Assembly: GCF_902459465.1 (NCBI RefSeq) | Contig: NC_047066.1 | Span: 1,922,001 to 1,986,000 of the forward strand | DNA length: 64,000 bases | Origin: Asterias rubens | Lineage: Eukaryota; Echinodermata; Asteroidea; Forcipulatida; Asteriidae | Direction: 5' to 3' | Part shown: piece after piece, positions 1-11,900 of the stretch | Layout of the letters: the number at the start of each line of letters is the position of its first letter | Numbering within the stretch: position 1 is the stretch's first letter | Notes under the pieces: generated by a model | The model's input: the letters and a program-made list of their open reading frames with translations, nothing else | The model's database searches: none | What the model was told of the DNA's origin: nothing | Translations under genes and position numbers: made by a program

Positions 1-93
1 GTCTATCTAACCATTTGCATTTCATAACAAACTGTTTCAAACGCTTTTCAAAGACCAACTTGTCCGATCCAAGGCAGCGTGTACCTTTAAGGT
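1..93. mobile_element. MITE family M, partial copy at the window start
   Basis: Reads CATTTCATAACAAACTGTTT, AGACCAACTTGTCCGATCC and GTACCTTTAAG, aligning with the right half of 13423-13785. The rest lies outside the window. Confidence 0.7.
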
Positions 94-1515
94 AACTGGT
101 AACACCATGTTATAGCAATTTTGTTGCTGTGTAGATTGTTCTTTTATATGAACTAGTCCTACATACGTTGTAGTACATTGTCGTACAAATAAGAATTTTC
201 TAGGTTTTTTTTTTTCCTCTCAACCACAACAGAGTAAAGTCTCTGTAAATTACTTAACTGCCTATAATCGTTTTTTTTACCATAATATCAAATGTAAAAA
301 ATCTCCACAAATAAATATGCAATATTTGCTACCTCTTGAGTAGTAATAATTATAGAATCAATTTTAGCCACAAGTCTTTCAAAGATAACATTTTAAACTG
401 AAACAGTTTTTCTAAAAGTCTTACAAACTTTACAACGCCTTTTAAAGTCACTTGGAAATAGAATTTTTTTCTTTCAAACATAACAGTATATGCTTATGAA
501 CAATAAAACAATTTGTTTAGTAATTGTTTGTCACGATTTATATGTTTAAAAAATATATAAAGTTGTTTGGGGGGCGCATACCCATTTTTGTGACGTCAAT
601 CAAGGCAGACTTTGGCTGCAATGCGCACAGTAAACACATGTTTTCTGCATTCAGCAGCAATACACCTGATCGGCATTGCCGGAAAAATGCAAAAAACACT
701 TTTTTTTTAAACGTGCAAAGTCTGCCTCGATTGACTTCACGAACAGCGCCCTCTTGGGTCGGGGCCTCCTGTTAAATTTGTAAATAACATAAGAACTAAT
801 TTTTTAAAACCTTAGTAAACTGTGTGTTCACATTCCACGCATCAAAACACATATATTAGTGACAAAAGCTTTATTTTGAAAAAATACCACTTCCAGGTGA
901 CTTTAAGAAGAATCCCCACTACATTGCATTCTTGAAATAAAAAAACAAATAATTTATTGTGTCACTCCATAAAATATAAGTAGAAATTATTTCTAAGAAC
1001 TTATTTCTTGAATTAAGATTTTTTTCTTATTTCAAGAATACCATTTTAACTAGTGCATGTTAAAACTCCCTCCATCGAAACTTACCCTTTTCTGGTCAAA
1101 ATACTTCCCCGTACAAAAACATTAGTTTTAAATTGTAAGTATTGCACAACATTTTTATCACCATCATATCATATTAAATAATTTGACTCAATATTTATGA
1201 TACCAAACTAACAATTCAGTCTTGCAAAACTATTTACACAAATAATTCTACCGATATTTACAGAGCATTTACCAAGAAAATACAGCACCTACAATAATTT
1301 TCATTATAAGTACATTTTCTCAATAATAAAAACAATATTAATTTTAACAATGCGCCTATTACAAAGGTTTCAAAGCCCTGTACAAACACAGGTTGTAGAA
1401 ACTTAGAATAAAAGCGAGCAACTTTCCAGTATAGCTTTTGGATTCAAGAGATGATGCTCGATGAATGTGAAGCATATTCACAGAGAAGTCTCTATGTGCT
1501 TTTTGTTATTGTTCC
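94..1515. other. intergenic sequence downstream of the VPS9-domain gene
   Basis: A+T-rich. Apart from the palindrome at 570-775 I see no exon with splice sites and no RNA gene. Confidence 0.6.
570..775. repeat. imperfect palindrome (AAGGCAGACTTT arms)
   Basis: GTGACGTCAATCAAGGCAGACTTT at the left faces AAAGTCTGCCTCGATTGACTTCAC at the right; GGCGC / GCGCC further out. Foldback element downstream of the VPS9-domain gene. No gene. Confidence 0.6.
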
Positions 1516-1889
1516 TTAAAGCTTATTTTCATTATACACTTTCTGTAAACAGTATTGTCCAAGTCCCACACTTTGTGTATCACAACTTATATATAAAATA
1601 ACACACCTGTGAAAATTTAGGCTCAATCGATCATCGGAGTCGGGAAAAAATAACGGGAAAACCCACTCTTGTTTCCGCGCGTTTCGCCGTGTCATGACAT
1701 GTGTTTAAAATAAATCCAAATTCTTGCTATCGAGAATTGATATTGTTTAATGTTTTCTCAAAAAGTAAAGCATTTCATGGAACAATATTTCAAGATAAGT
1801 CTTTCACCATTACCTTCTGTAAACCCTGTAAATTATTTGTAGATGTGTGAACTTTTTTTTTCTTTACTGAAAGTGTATAATGGCTTTAA
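1516..1889 (+). mobile_element. MITE family B (TTAA-flanked)
   Basis: Runs from TTAAAGC at 1516 to GGCTTTAA at 1889 and shares with family A only a short block (GTGTATCACAACTTATATAT, AACCTGTGAAAATTTAGGCT). Its middle contains TGTCATGACATGTGTTTAAAAT. The closing TTAA is also the first TTAA of the adjoining family A copy. Confidence 0.7.
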
Positions 1890-2272
1890 AGGCAGTGGAC
1901 ACTATTGGTAATTGTCAAAGACTAGCCTTCACAGTTGGTGTATCTCAACTTATGCATAAAATAACAAACCTGTGAAAATTTGAGCTCAATCGGTCATCAA
2001 ACTTGCGAGATAATAATGAAAGAAAAAAACACCCTTGTCACACGAAGTTGTGTGCGTTTAGATGGTTTATTTCGAGACCTCAAGTTCTAAACCTGAGGTC
2101 TTGAAATCAAATTCGTGGAAAATTACTTCTTTCTCAAAAACTATGGCACTTCAGAGGGAGCCGTTTCTCACAATGTTTTATACCATCAACCTCTCCCCAT
2201 TACTCGTCACCAAGAAAGGTTTTATGCTAATAAATATTTTGAGTAATTACCAATAGTGTCCACTGCCTTTAA
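1886..2272 (+). mobile_element. MITE family A (TTAA-flanked, ~385 bp), full copy
   Basis: Terminal inverted repeats AAGGCAGTGGACACTATTGG and its complement, flanked by TTAA at both ends. It contains the internal hairpin typical of the family (GAGACCTCA ... TGAGGTCT). No coding capacity. It abuts a family B element on its left. Other copies listed here share over three quarters of positions by eye. Confidence 0.85.
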
Positions 2273-2579
2273 TGTCAGTGCACTGGCTGTGAATGCTGTG
2301 AATGCTCGCTGGCCCTAGTGCGCTGCGTGCAGGGGACAAGCACAAATTAATGGGAAATAGAACAAGATCGTAGATTGGGAGACCTGTGGGCTTTATAACA
2401 AAATAAGGTTCTGAAGATACGTAGGTTCCAGACCAATTCTGACTTTTAATTAGATTCTTCGCAGTTCATCTTTAAAGATTGTATGTTTATCCCATCAACC
2501 TTTAAAGATGCTGTTAAATTTTTTGCCGATTTGACGTACTGGAAACTCTCTCTCTTCCAAAAAAACAAATAAATACAAT

Positions 2580-2585
2580 TTTATT
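2580..2585 (-). terminator. candidate poly(A) signal of the VPS9-domain gene
   Basis: AATAAA on the minus strand about 385 bases after the stop codon at 2971-2969. The interval between is A+T-rich with no obvious further exon, as expected of a 3' UTR. If the gene continues into ankyrin exons this hexamer is intronic. Confidence 0.4.
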
Positions 2586-2968
2586 AGAATAAAATATAAA
2601 ATTGGTCAAACTCAAACAATTTTGAAGGGTTAAGGATTGAAAGAAACTTTCTGAATACTTGTCAAAAGATTAATTTCACTTTTTAACTTTGATTTGGATG
2701 CACCACTCAGCAAATTTTACATTCATGTTTAATGTTTTAAAAAAAAAATACATCATTTCGCAATCTTTAAATGAATACCAGCAAAAATGTTAATATTCAT
2801 AGTTTACAAAATACAAAATTGAACTACTCAGCTGTCAACGAGGTTGAACTAGCAACATTCACCGGTACAAAATACTACTTTTGGGAAAATATCTGGTAAA
2901 AGTAAACTACTTTATGAAACACACAATTAAGTTTTTTAAAGTGTCACATTAGACTTGCCCTCAGTCCG

Positions 2969-5900
2969 TCAGTCGAGCTTTCCATACGCACAATCCAGTA
3001 CATCATTTTGTAGTGCTGATAGGAAGTCACTGTATGGAGCGAGAAAAGAAGAATCAATAAAATAAAAAATAAATTTCAAGACCAGCCCTCCTAAAGTATT
3101 GAGTCATGGCCGAGCGGGTCTAGTGAACTGGGCCCAATTTCATCTGCTAAGCACACAAATTTGCTTAGCATGATATTTCTTCCTTGATAAAAACAGAATT
3201 ACCCCAAAAAAATTAATTTTGTTACATATTGCTTGTTACTGGTATTCTGTTAGTTTGCTTATCCTGAAAATCACATGGAAATTTGGTTGGTAATCCTGTT
3301 TTTATCAAGCCTGAAATTTCATGCTAAGCAAATTTTTGTGCTTAGCAGCTTAATGAAATTGGGCCCTGGATTCAAGTTCTGCTCATCGAAGTATGGGTTC
3401 AAATCATGACACTTGTGTCCTTGAGCGAGATGCTTTACTACTTGTGCTTCTCTTCATTAAGGGGGTTTAAATGGGTACCTGCGAGAGATGAGAAAGATTA
3501 CAGGATGGGTACTGGCCCATTGACCAGGGCACTAATGTGAAAGGTTATTGTAAAATGTGCTTTATTAGAACAAGTTAATATACACCAGGTAAATGGCATA
3601 GAGAACTTTACCAAGATGATAAAGTTCAACAGCTCTTGAATTCTGTCTCTGAGAATACAATTTTTATTTTTTTATTTCTCAAAAAACCTTTTGGAGACTT
3701 TTTTTTTGTTGCCCTTTTTGCTTGCGGCTGACATACTAAAATAAAAATGATCTTGCAAAGGAGAGGTTCATATAATTCCAGGCGAACATTATATAGATCA
3801 ACTTACCCTAATCCATGTGACTTGCCATCTTTCTCTATGCTTGGGATAACATCTGGTTTTGCACTGGGCTGTAGTTTGGATGCAGCTGGTTTACCTGCAG
3901 AAAAGCAATAAATAGAGTAACCATGCAGAAGGCACTGTAGCAAAACATGGTCTTTGTTTTCTTCAGTAAGATCTGAAAACCCAAACACTTGTTTGTACAC
4001 AACCAAAATTAATGGCACTCTGTACTTGTTCGGCGCTCCGATCTTTCCACTCCAATTTGAAAGGAAATTGCATAATAGCTACGCTATTCATTTTCATTCA
4101 TTCATTCAGATGATGCGGAGCATCGGATGATGGCCCTCCAAACACGTTGGTCCTCTATTGCTGTACGCAGCTCTTCCCGACGCAGTCCTGAGTCCCGGCA
4201 CAAGGTGTCCACATAGGTGGTTTGAGGTCTGCCATGGGAACAGTGTCCCTGAGTAGGACCCATAGCACCATCATTTGAAAGATCTGATTTTTCTCTTTTC
4301 AATGATGGTAAGCTTAGGTATTGAGGGTGAACATGGACAAAACTACAACTTTTTAATAAATGGCCTTTGTGCTCAAGCTTTGGTGCATTTTTGTGTGTTA
4401 TGTTGGGATTGGCTGAAAGGGTAAGTGTTAAACAACAAATCTTACTATCGATCCTTCTTTCACATAAAACTATACTTTTTTTGTTATATAACATGTAAAA
4501 TAACTAAGCTTTTAGCAACAACATTCATGGTTTTCACTTTCAATAATTTAAATGAGGAAACATTTGTGTATAAAATAAATTACTGTTTTGTGTGACTCAC
4601 ATACTCTTTATCTATGAGCTCACATAACCTTTGACCTACCAGCATAAATAGTCTGGTGACCTTGTGGGCTAGCAGAGAGTGATGTCTTTTCCATCATACG
4701 TGCAATATTGCCAATTGTAGACTGAGCCAGTGGTGACGCTGGAGGATGATCAGTAGCGAGGTCAAAGTTTGAATTGTAGGCGGCCATTAACTCCTCAATA
4801 CTCATCTGATTACAAGAGATAGATCAGTGCCAAATATCATCAATAGAGGGCACTGTTGAAGATGTACAATCGCTCTTAGACTGGTCCCGCTTTTCAGAAC
4901 CAGTGATTTTATTGGATACAATGAATGATGTAATTAGATGATGTCATTAGGTAAACGTGCAGTGACATGAGCTTTCGATATCTGTGTTTTGTTTGGTCCG
5001 AGTGGGTGCTGTTGAAAAAACTTCACCTCGAATCAATCAAAACATGAATAGAAAGCTTCCTTTCGGTCTTCTGCATGTAGTGTCCACATGTATATTGTGG
5101 ACAGTACATGTACTTGCATGTAATGTTGGTAGGTACGCAGGATTCGACTGTGTGTGAAATGAATGTAGGTGAAAGGTGATTATTGATGGGGATACCCCTA
5201 GGATAGAGGCAACTCTCTTATTCAAGAGCCTCGAAGTGTGACGTCAGATATTCAGGCTAAATCGCTGTGTGTACTGAGATAGATGAAAATTAATGTCAGA
5301 GGGCACTTTAGCAAAAAAGCATCTGATCGAATCAATGGATACGAACTGAATACAAATCTCAAGTGATCAATATTTCTACCTCATTCTTTAACTTGTGGCT
5401 GTTCTTTGTGAGTTTGGTGAAGTCTGTGTTCCTCATGTATTCCACCGCTGCCTTAAATGACACCAGCGTATACCTTCAACAACAACAAATAGGCACACAA
5501 TTAATAAAAAATTTGTGCACAAATATTTCCCCTTTTTAATTTTAATCAAGATTATTGCATTAACATAGTAAAACCATACCCTTTTAAAAATATGTTGGCT
5601 CTGAAAAAAAAAAACTTGCTGGTAAAAATGTTTGCAACAACAATCTGAGTTTTAGGAGGTATGTTGATACATTGGTATTTCCACCTTGTGATAACTCCTG
5701 CTTTCGATTTCACAAAACTCTTCCTAACTTAAGATTAATCTTAGGACTTAGAGTCCCAACCCTGCACTGTAGCATGCAGACCTTAAGATTAATCCTCGAG
5801 ATAAAACGAGTCCTAACTCTTTGTGAAATCGACCCCTGTAGCTTCTGGGAATAGTATTATCAGCACTTACTTTACAGGATTTCTGTTTATATGAAAAAAA

Positions 5901-8900
5901 TAATCAGCTACTTCTTTCACAGGCCGACCCCCGAAGTCTGAATTCAGATAATAAGCCTGTCATTTCCCATCACTGGAAAGCTGTTTACAACTCAAAGTTG
6001 CTAAGCACTGAGTAAATCTTGCTTAGCAAAAATTAGTTACCAGCCAAATTACAATTGGATGTAAATTGATCATGACTGGTTCCCTGCTTATTTTGGCTCA
6101 ACAAATGCATTTGAGAAGCAGAAGGGCTGCATTTATATCAAGACCGAATCAATATACTTAGGACGTGGGTAGAATGCAACATCATTGAGCCCAGCTTACT
6201 CCTACAGACAATCAGTGCATACTGACAAAACTCTTTTCCTGAACTATTAAAACTCATAAGATCATTCCAGGAGCTATCCCAAGCTTCCTTTGATATCGAT
6301 ATATCAATAATTTGTCCACTACCATCACCATGCACTCACCCGACATCAGTGTGTTCTGCTTTGACCCAATGGAAATGCTCCATGTAGTATAAATTACTGG
6401 CAATGTGTTGGCACTTAGCTTGGCTAATCACCAGAACCTTCAAATTACAATGACAAAAGAAAAGACAATTACTTTTCAATGCACTGAGGAAAGTGATGCT
6501 TCTCAGATGTTTGAATTTTGGGGCACATCCGTTTACAAAACCACATTACTTGAAGTGAAATGTTTCTCAAAATGCTTCTAACCAAAAGTTTTTATTTCTA
6601 CAAATTTTATGAGTGATTACCAAACGTATACTTTCCCTTTTATTGCCTTTCGAAAGAGTTGCTAAGGATTACTGCGATACCATTATCATCAAAAAAATGT
6701 TGACGCTTATTTCACCCAAAGAATCATCTAAAATTACCTGTAGCGGTATAAGTTCGTCAGAGGTGAGACAACGTGGAGCCTTTCCTGGGGTTAGATTTGC
6801 CTTCAGATGAACGGTTACTTCATCAGTGATGCCATCCTTATGAATAAACAAATCATGGAGCACTTATCAAATAAACCTTGTTACACCATGTAATGGTTGT
6901 AACTGAATGAAGACAAAGCTTTCAGAATGGTTAGAACAGTCAGAGCACTGTAACGCGACTTTCAGAATGTCAAAAAATTGTATCTCGCTTAACCCAGACA
7001 AACATACACAATCAATAGACGCAGAGATACCACCTTGTTGCAGGGAGAACAATGTTGCGAAATTGAGTCACGACCAGGGCCCAATTTCATCGAGCCGCTA
7101 AGCACAAAAATTTGCTTAGCATGAAATTTCTTCCTTGATAAAAACATGATTACCACCAACAAAATTTCCTTTTGTTGCATTCTACGTGTTACTGGTATTC
7201 AGCTGATGTTTGCTCATCCTGAAAATCATTTTTCAAATTTGGTTGGTACATGTGTAATCCTGTTTTTTTATCGAGGCAGACATTTCATGCTAAGCAAATT
7301 TTGGGGCTTAGCAGCTCTAAGAAATTGGGCCCGTGTTCCACTGACACAACCATTAAGTTTACACAGGAAGCTTACTACAGCTGTAGCTAGGCCACTGTTG
7401 CTTACTATTTTGCTTTTGCTTTTATGAAGTGCCTTGAGGCCCTCGCAAAAGTGATCTAACTGGTTGAAGATTTTAAAGAATTTTTACTCCCGTTGTTATA
7501 ATTCCGTTTCCTTTTTTTTAATTTGTCCATAATGCCATGTTCAGCACCCTAGAGCATGTCTACATGATTTGGGCGATATATAAGTTTTGGTATTATGATT
7601 ATTATCTACATATACATGTAGTATTATTATTTAAACAATTAAAAGAACGTCTTAATTCAAATGGCTGCAGCAGACAACATCCACTGTCCAAATTCAAAGT
7701 TCAAGATCAAAGTTCTCTCCCACAAAAACTTAAAGACAGTGGACACTATTGGTATTTGTCAAAGACCAATCTTCTCACTTAGTGTATCTCAACATATGCA
7801 TAATATAACAAACCTGTGCAAATTGGAGCTTAATTGGTCGTTGAAGTTGCGAGATAATAATGCAAGAAAAAACGCCCTTGCCACACGATGTGTGCATTTA
7901 GACGGTTGATTTCGAGACCTCAAATTCTAAATCTGAGGTCTCGAAATCAAATTTGTGGCAAATTACTTCTTTCTCGAAAACTATGTCACTTCAGAGGGAG
8001 CCGTTTCTCACAATGTTTTATATCATCAACCTCTCCCCATTACTCATCACCAAGTTAGGTTTTATGCTAATAATTATTTTGAGTAATTACCAATAGTGTC
8101 CACTGCCTTTAAAGGTAGCTTTCTGAAAACCACAAATTTAATTAAAGGAACGTTACAGAATTGATAAGAAACCCAAATCGTGCAGATCACAGATTTACAT
8201 AAAACTTTCCTGGTCTAATGATGATGATAAGAGAAAACATCCCTTGAAATATTTCTGTCTGAAATGTCATATTTGATGAGAAATAAATAATCTAATTTCA
8301 CGTTTGGAGTTTATCGCTCAGTGAGCGTTTTATTCATTTTTGTTTGGCATCGATGCAATGCAAAATTTGTAATTGGTTTTTCATTATTCTCTCAAGACCC
8401 AGAAGGCCAATCGATATAAAACTTCCACAGGTTTGTCAGTTTATGTTTATGATGGATTACATAAAGCGCTTACACTGCCAGCAAATGTTTTGTTAGCAAA
8501 ACCAATTCTGTAATGTTCCTTTAAATACAGTATGTGAAAACCTCTTCTTTCTTTTTTACGTAACTGACTACAAATTAAGTGATTTCTTACCAGGGTTGAT
8601 TTTAGACAAAGTAACTTCTCATGTGGGTTGTTGATACCATCCAATCTGGCCAACTCAACCACCTACAATGAAATCATACACAATAAGGTTCACCAGTTCA
8701 CTTTGGGATTAAAAACCCTTTTCCTGTTACCTGTGTGAGTTTTTTTTCAGTCAACAAACTTATTTTCTAGCCATCAATAATTTGTTTTGTCAATGAAACT
8801 CGGTTCGGACTCAATATAAATAAGTTTTTTCTCATTGACTTTTACAGATTTTAATTTGTTTTAATGGTTTTGTCTCTGAAGCCCAATCAGACCAATGGAA

Positions 8901-11900
8901 AGCTGATTCGAAACGGCCAATCATCGACACATGCCAAATTGAACAGACTGTATCCTGGAGAGAATTAAAAGACCTCATAACATTGCAGTATATTACAGCT
9001 TTGCTAATCTTGGCTGATATGTGAAAGGAGTGTCATGGCTGAGTGGTTATAAGAGCATCGAATTCAAGTTCTGGTGCGGTCACCGGACTGTGGGTTCGAA
9101 TCCCGGTCAGGACACTTGTATCCTTGAGCAAGATACTTTACTATAATTGCTTCTCTTCACCCAGGGGTATAAATGGGTACCTCTGAGGGTAGAGGTTGAT
9201 ATTGTGAATGAAAAAAACCTTTGGAGCGATATAAACTGTTGCCCAGGTTGTATACTCCCAAGGGAGCTGAGAAACATTACAGGGATGTTATTGGCCCTAT
9301 GACCAGGGCACTAATGTAAAGCGCATTGATACGGTTATTGTGAGAAACATTAATTGGCCCTATGTTATTGGCCCTATGACCAGGGCACTAATGTAATAAT
9401 GTAATGTAGTAAAGTAAGAATTGGTTATTATTATTTGGTTATTAACAGGTTTTTCATTTATAAAGGAATGAGGCAGATATCCATACAACAAGTTCATCTG
9501 CTCATTGTTTGATGTGACTTTTGCCCAATGCGACCAAACCATAACCCCATGGATTCCTTGTACACCATTTAAGTAATTCCACATTCATGTCCTCAAAATA
9601 GAAGTAAGAATAATGTCACATCCCAGGTTGTAGTCCCTGGCTCAATGGTTGGATGGCTTCTGAATGACACCCCTGAACAAAGATATTTACAAAATAAAAA
9701 AAATAAAAAACATAGGGCTAGATAGCTCAGTTGAGCGCCGGCATTATGAAGCAGAGGTTGTTGATCAAACCCCACTCTATTCAAATTGTCTTTGTTCACA
9801 CCAAAATCATTTAAACAAAAAAGTAAGTAAGCATATCAAAACTACAACCCAAAAATGTGAGGTAAATGAAAAGCTTACAGCACTTGGTAGAGGACAACAG
9901 AAGTCTTTATGAACCCCAAGCTGTTCTGCCGTCACTCCTCGAAGCTCCGTAACTCTCTCATAAAGAAGCTCATCATCTGCTTTCAATTGTTGACTAACTG
10001 CCCTGATTACTTTGTCGTGAACTCCACCCATTAAATACCTGAACATAAAGAAGGTTAAATGCTTTAAATTAAGTCTGCTTTATAAGAATGGTTATGTGTT
10101 ATTTATTTTTCATTAAATGCAGTGGACACTATTGGTAAATACTCAAATAATTATTATCATAAAACCTTACTTGGTAACGAGTAATGGGGAGCAGTTGATA
10201 GTATAAAACATTGTGAGAAATGGCTCCCTCTGAAGTAACGTTGTTTTGAGAAAGAAGTAGAATTAGAGTTTGAGGTCCCGAAATCAAGCATCTGAAAGCA
10301 CACAACTTTGTGTGACAAGGGTGTTTTTTCTTTCATTATTATCTCGCAACTTCGATGACAAATTGAGCTCAAAATTTCACATGTTTGTTATTTTCTGCAT
10401 ATGTTGAGATACACCAAGTGAGAAGACTGGTCTTTGAAAATTACCAATAGTGTCCAGTGCCTTTAATCCCAATAATTATACCAGACTCACGTTTCCAGTG
10501 CTATTGTGATGGCTTCTATCAGCCTGCTGTCTGACTGAAGTCTGATGTAATTGTTGGTCTCACTAAATGCCTGGGGATCAAGAAAAGGATCATCTCAAAA
10601 ATCAGCTATGAAACTTAAACCTGATTTGGAGGCAATTTGTGAAGGTACCAGCCAGGCTCCCAGTAGATGATACCCATGCCTATATCCATATGGCCTGTGA
10701 AGGGGGTCACCCTTTTTTTAAATCTTTTTTTTATGCAGGTCCCCTGACACACAAGGCCTGAAGGCCACTTCAAGGTGTGGGCTACAATTATTTTTTTCCA
10801 GAGGCCGTTGCCACCTGCTCCTAGAGCTGAAACAGGGTTACCCCTTTCACAGTCCATACGAATGTAGGCTTAGGTATCATCAATTCGAAGCCTGGCCGGT
10901 AGAGCAGAAAGCACTACCTCCCCAATTTTATGTAGCAAGTGTCATGACCGGGATCCGAACCCACACCCTGCTGAAAAACATCCTAGCCCTTTCTAGAACA
11001 TGAGCATCAGGACTAAACTAATCGCCTGGCTGCCACTTCCCAGGTTGTATCGTAAACTTGATTATGTGCTCCCTGGCAGTTAGTGGTTGCATGGCTTCTG
11101 ACTGGCACCCCTGAACTATGATATTGACAAAAGTGGAAGACCACCAACATAGGGCTAGATAGCTCAGTTGGTAGAGCATCAGCCATTAATCTGCATCCTG
11201 CTCTAGTCAATTTTTCTTTGTTAAACCCCAAATCGGCTAACCTGTTTTGTTAACTGGAATTTTTTACCGTGCAAGGGGTCTGTGATGCAAAACAAGCAAT
11301 ATAATGTTCTTCTTTTTCTGCACTGCTTTTATTGTTTGTTTATTTATAAATATATTTGGCCAATGAAAGAAGAAAGTGTAAAACCAGAGGGTACAGAGAA
11401 AAACCCTCATGGCATAGGAGAGCACAACTCTACTCACACATGGCCTTGTAGTGACTGCTCCTTTAAAGCAATCAACCAATCAACACAGGTACCCTGCAAG
11501 CTACAGGTAGTGTAGGTATAGTTTTTCCTGGTTTTGTAAACATGTGTGTTATGACGGCTGCAGCCTTAGTTTTTTTCCTGTCGCGGTTTTACATGTCAAA
11601 AAACCAAACCAAAAGTTAAGCTTCATCGTTGCGTTTTACTAGCAGTTATCTTCAACAGTTACAAGTTCATAATTTCGTCGTTAATTGTCATTTGTTACGT
11701 CAAGTCGGTGTACGTCTGTTTTGTTTGTCTGAACACACGGAGAAACTGAAACTTTCCCGAAATATAAACGTTCTTCAGTTCTGTTCCAGCGCCGAGAGGA
11801 AAAGTCTGTTCATCAGATAGTCACAGTGCGGGTGAGAATAAAGTAGTCAATCTCTAACAACCATAATTACAACAGCCTTATACCAGGACCACATTGGTTG

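Noticed and set aside
7537-7909. two overlapping ~80-codon plus-strand frames
   Set aside because: They run into MITE A sequence and have no splice support or similarity.
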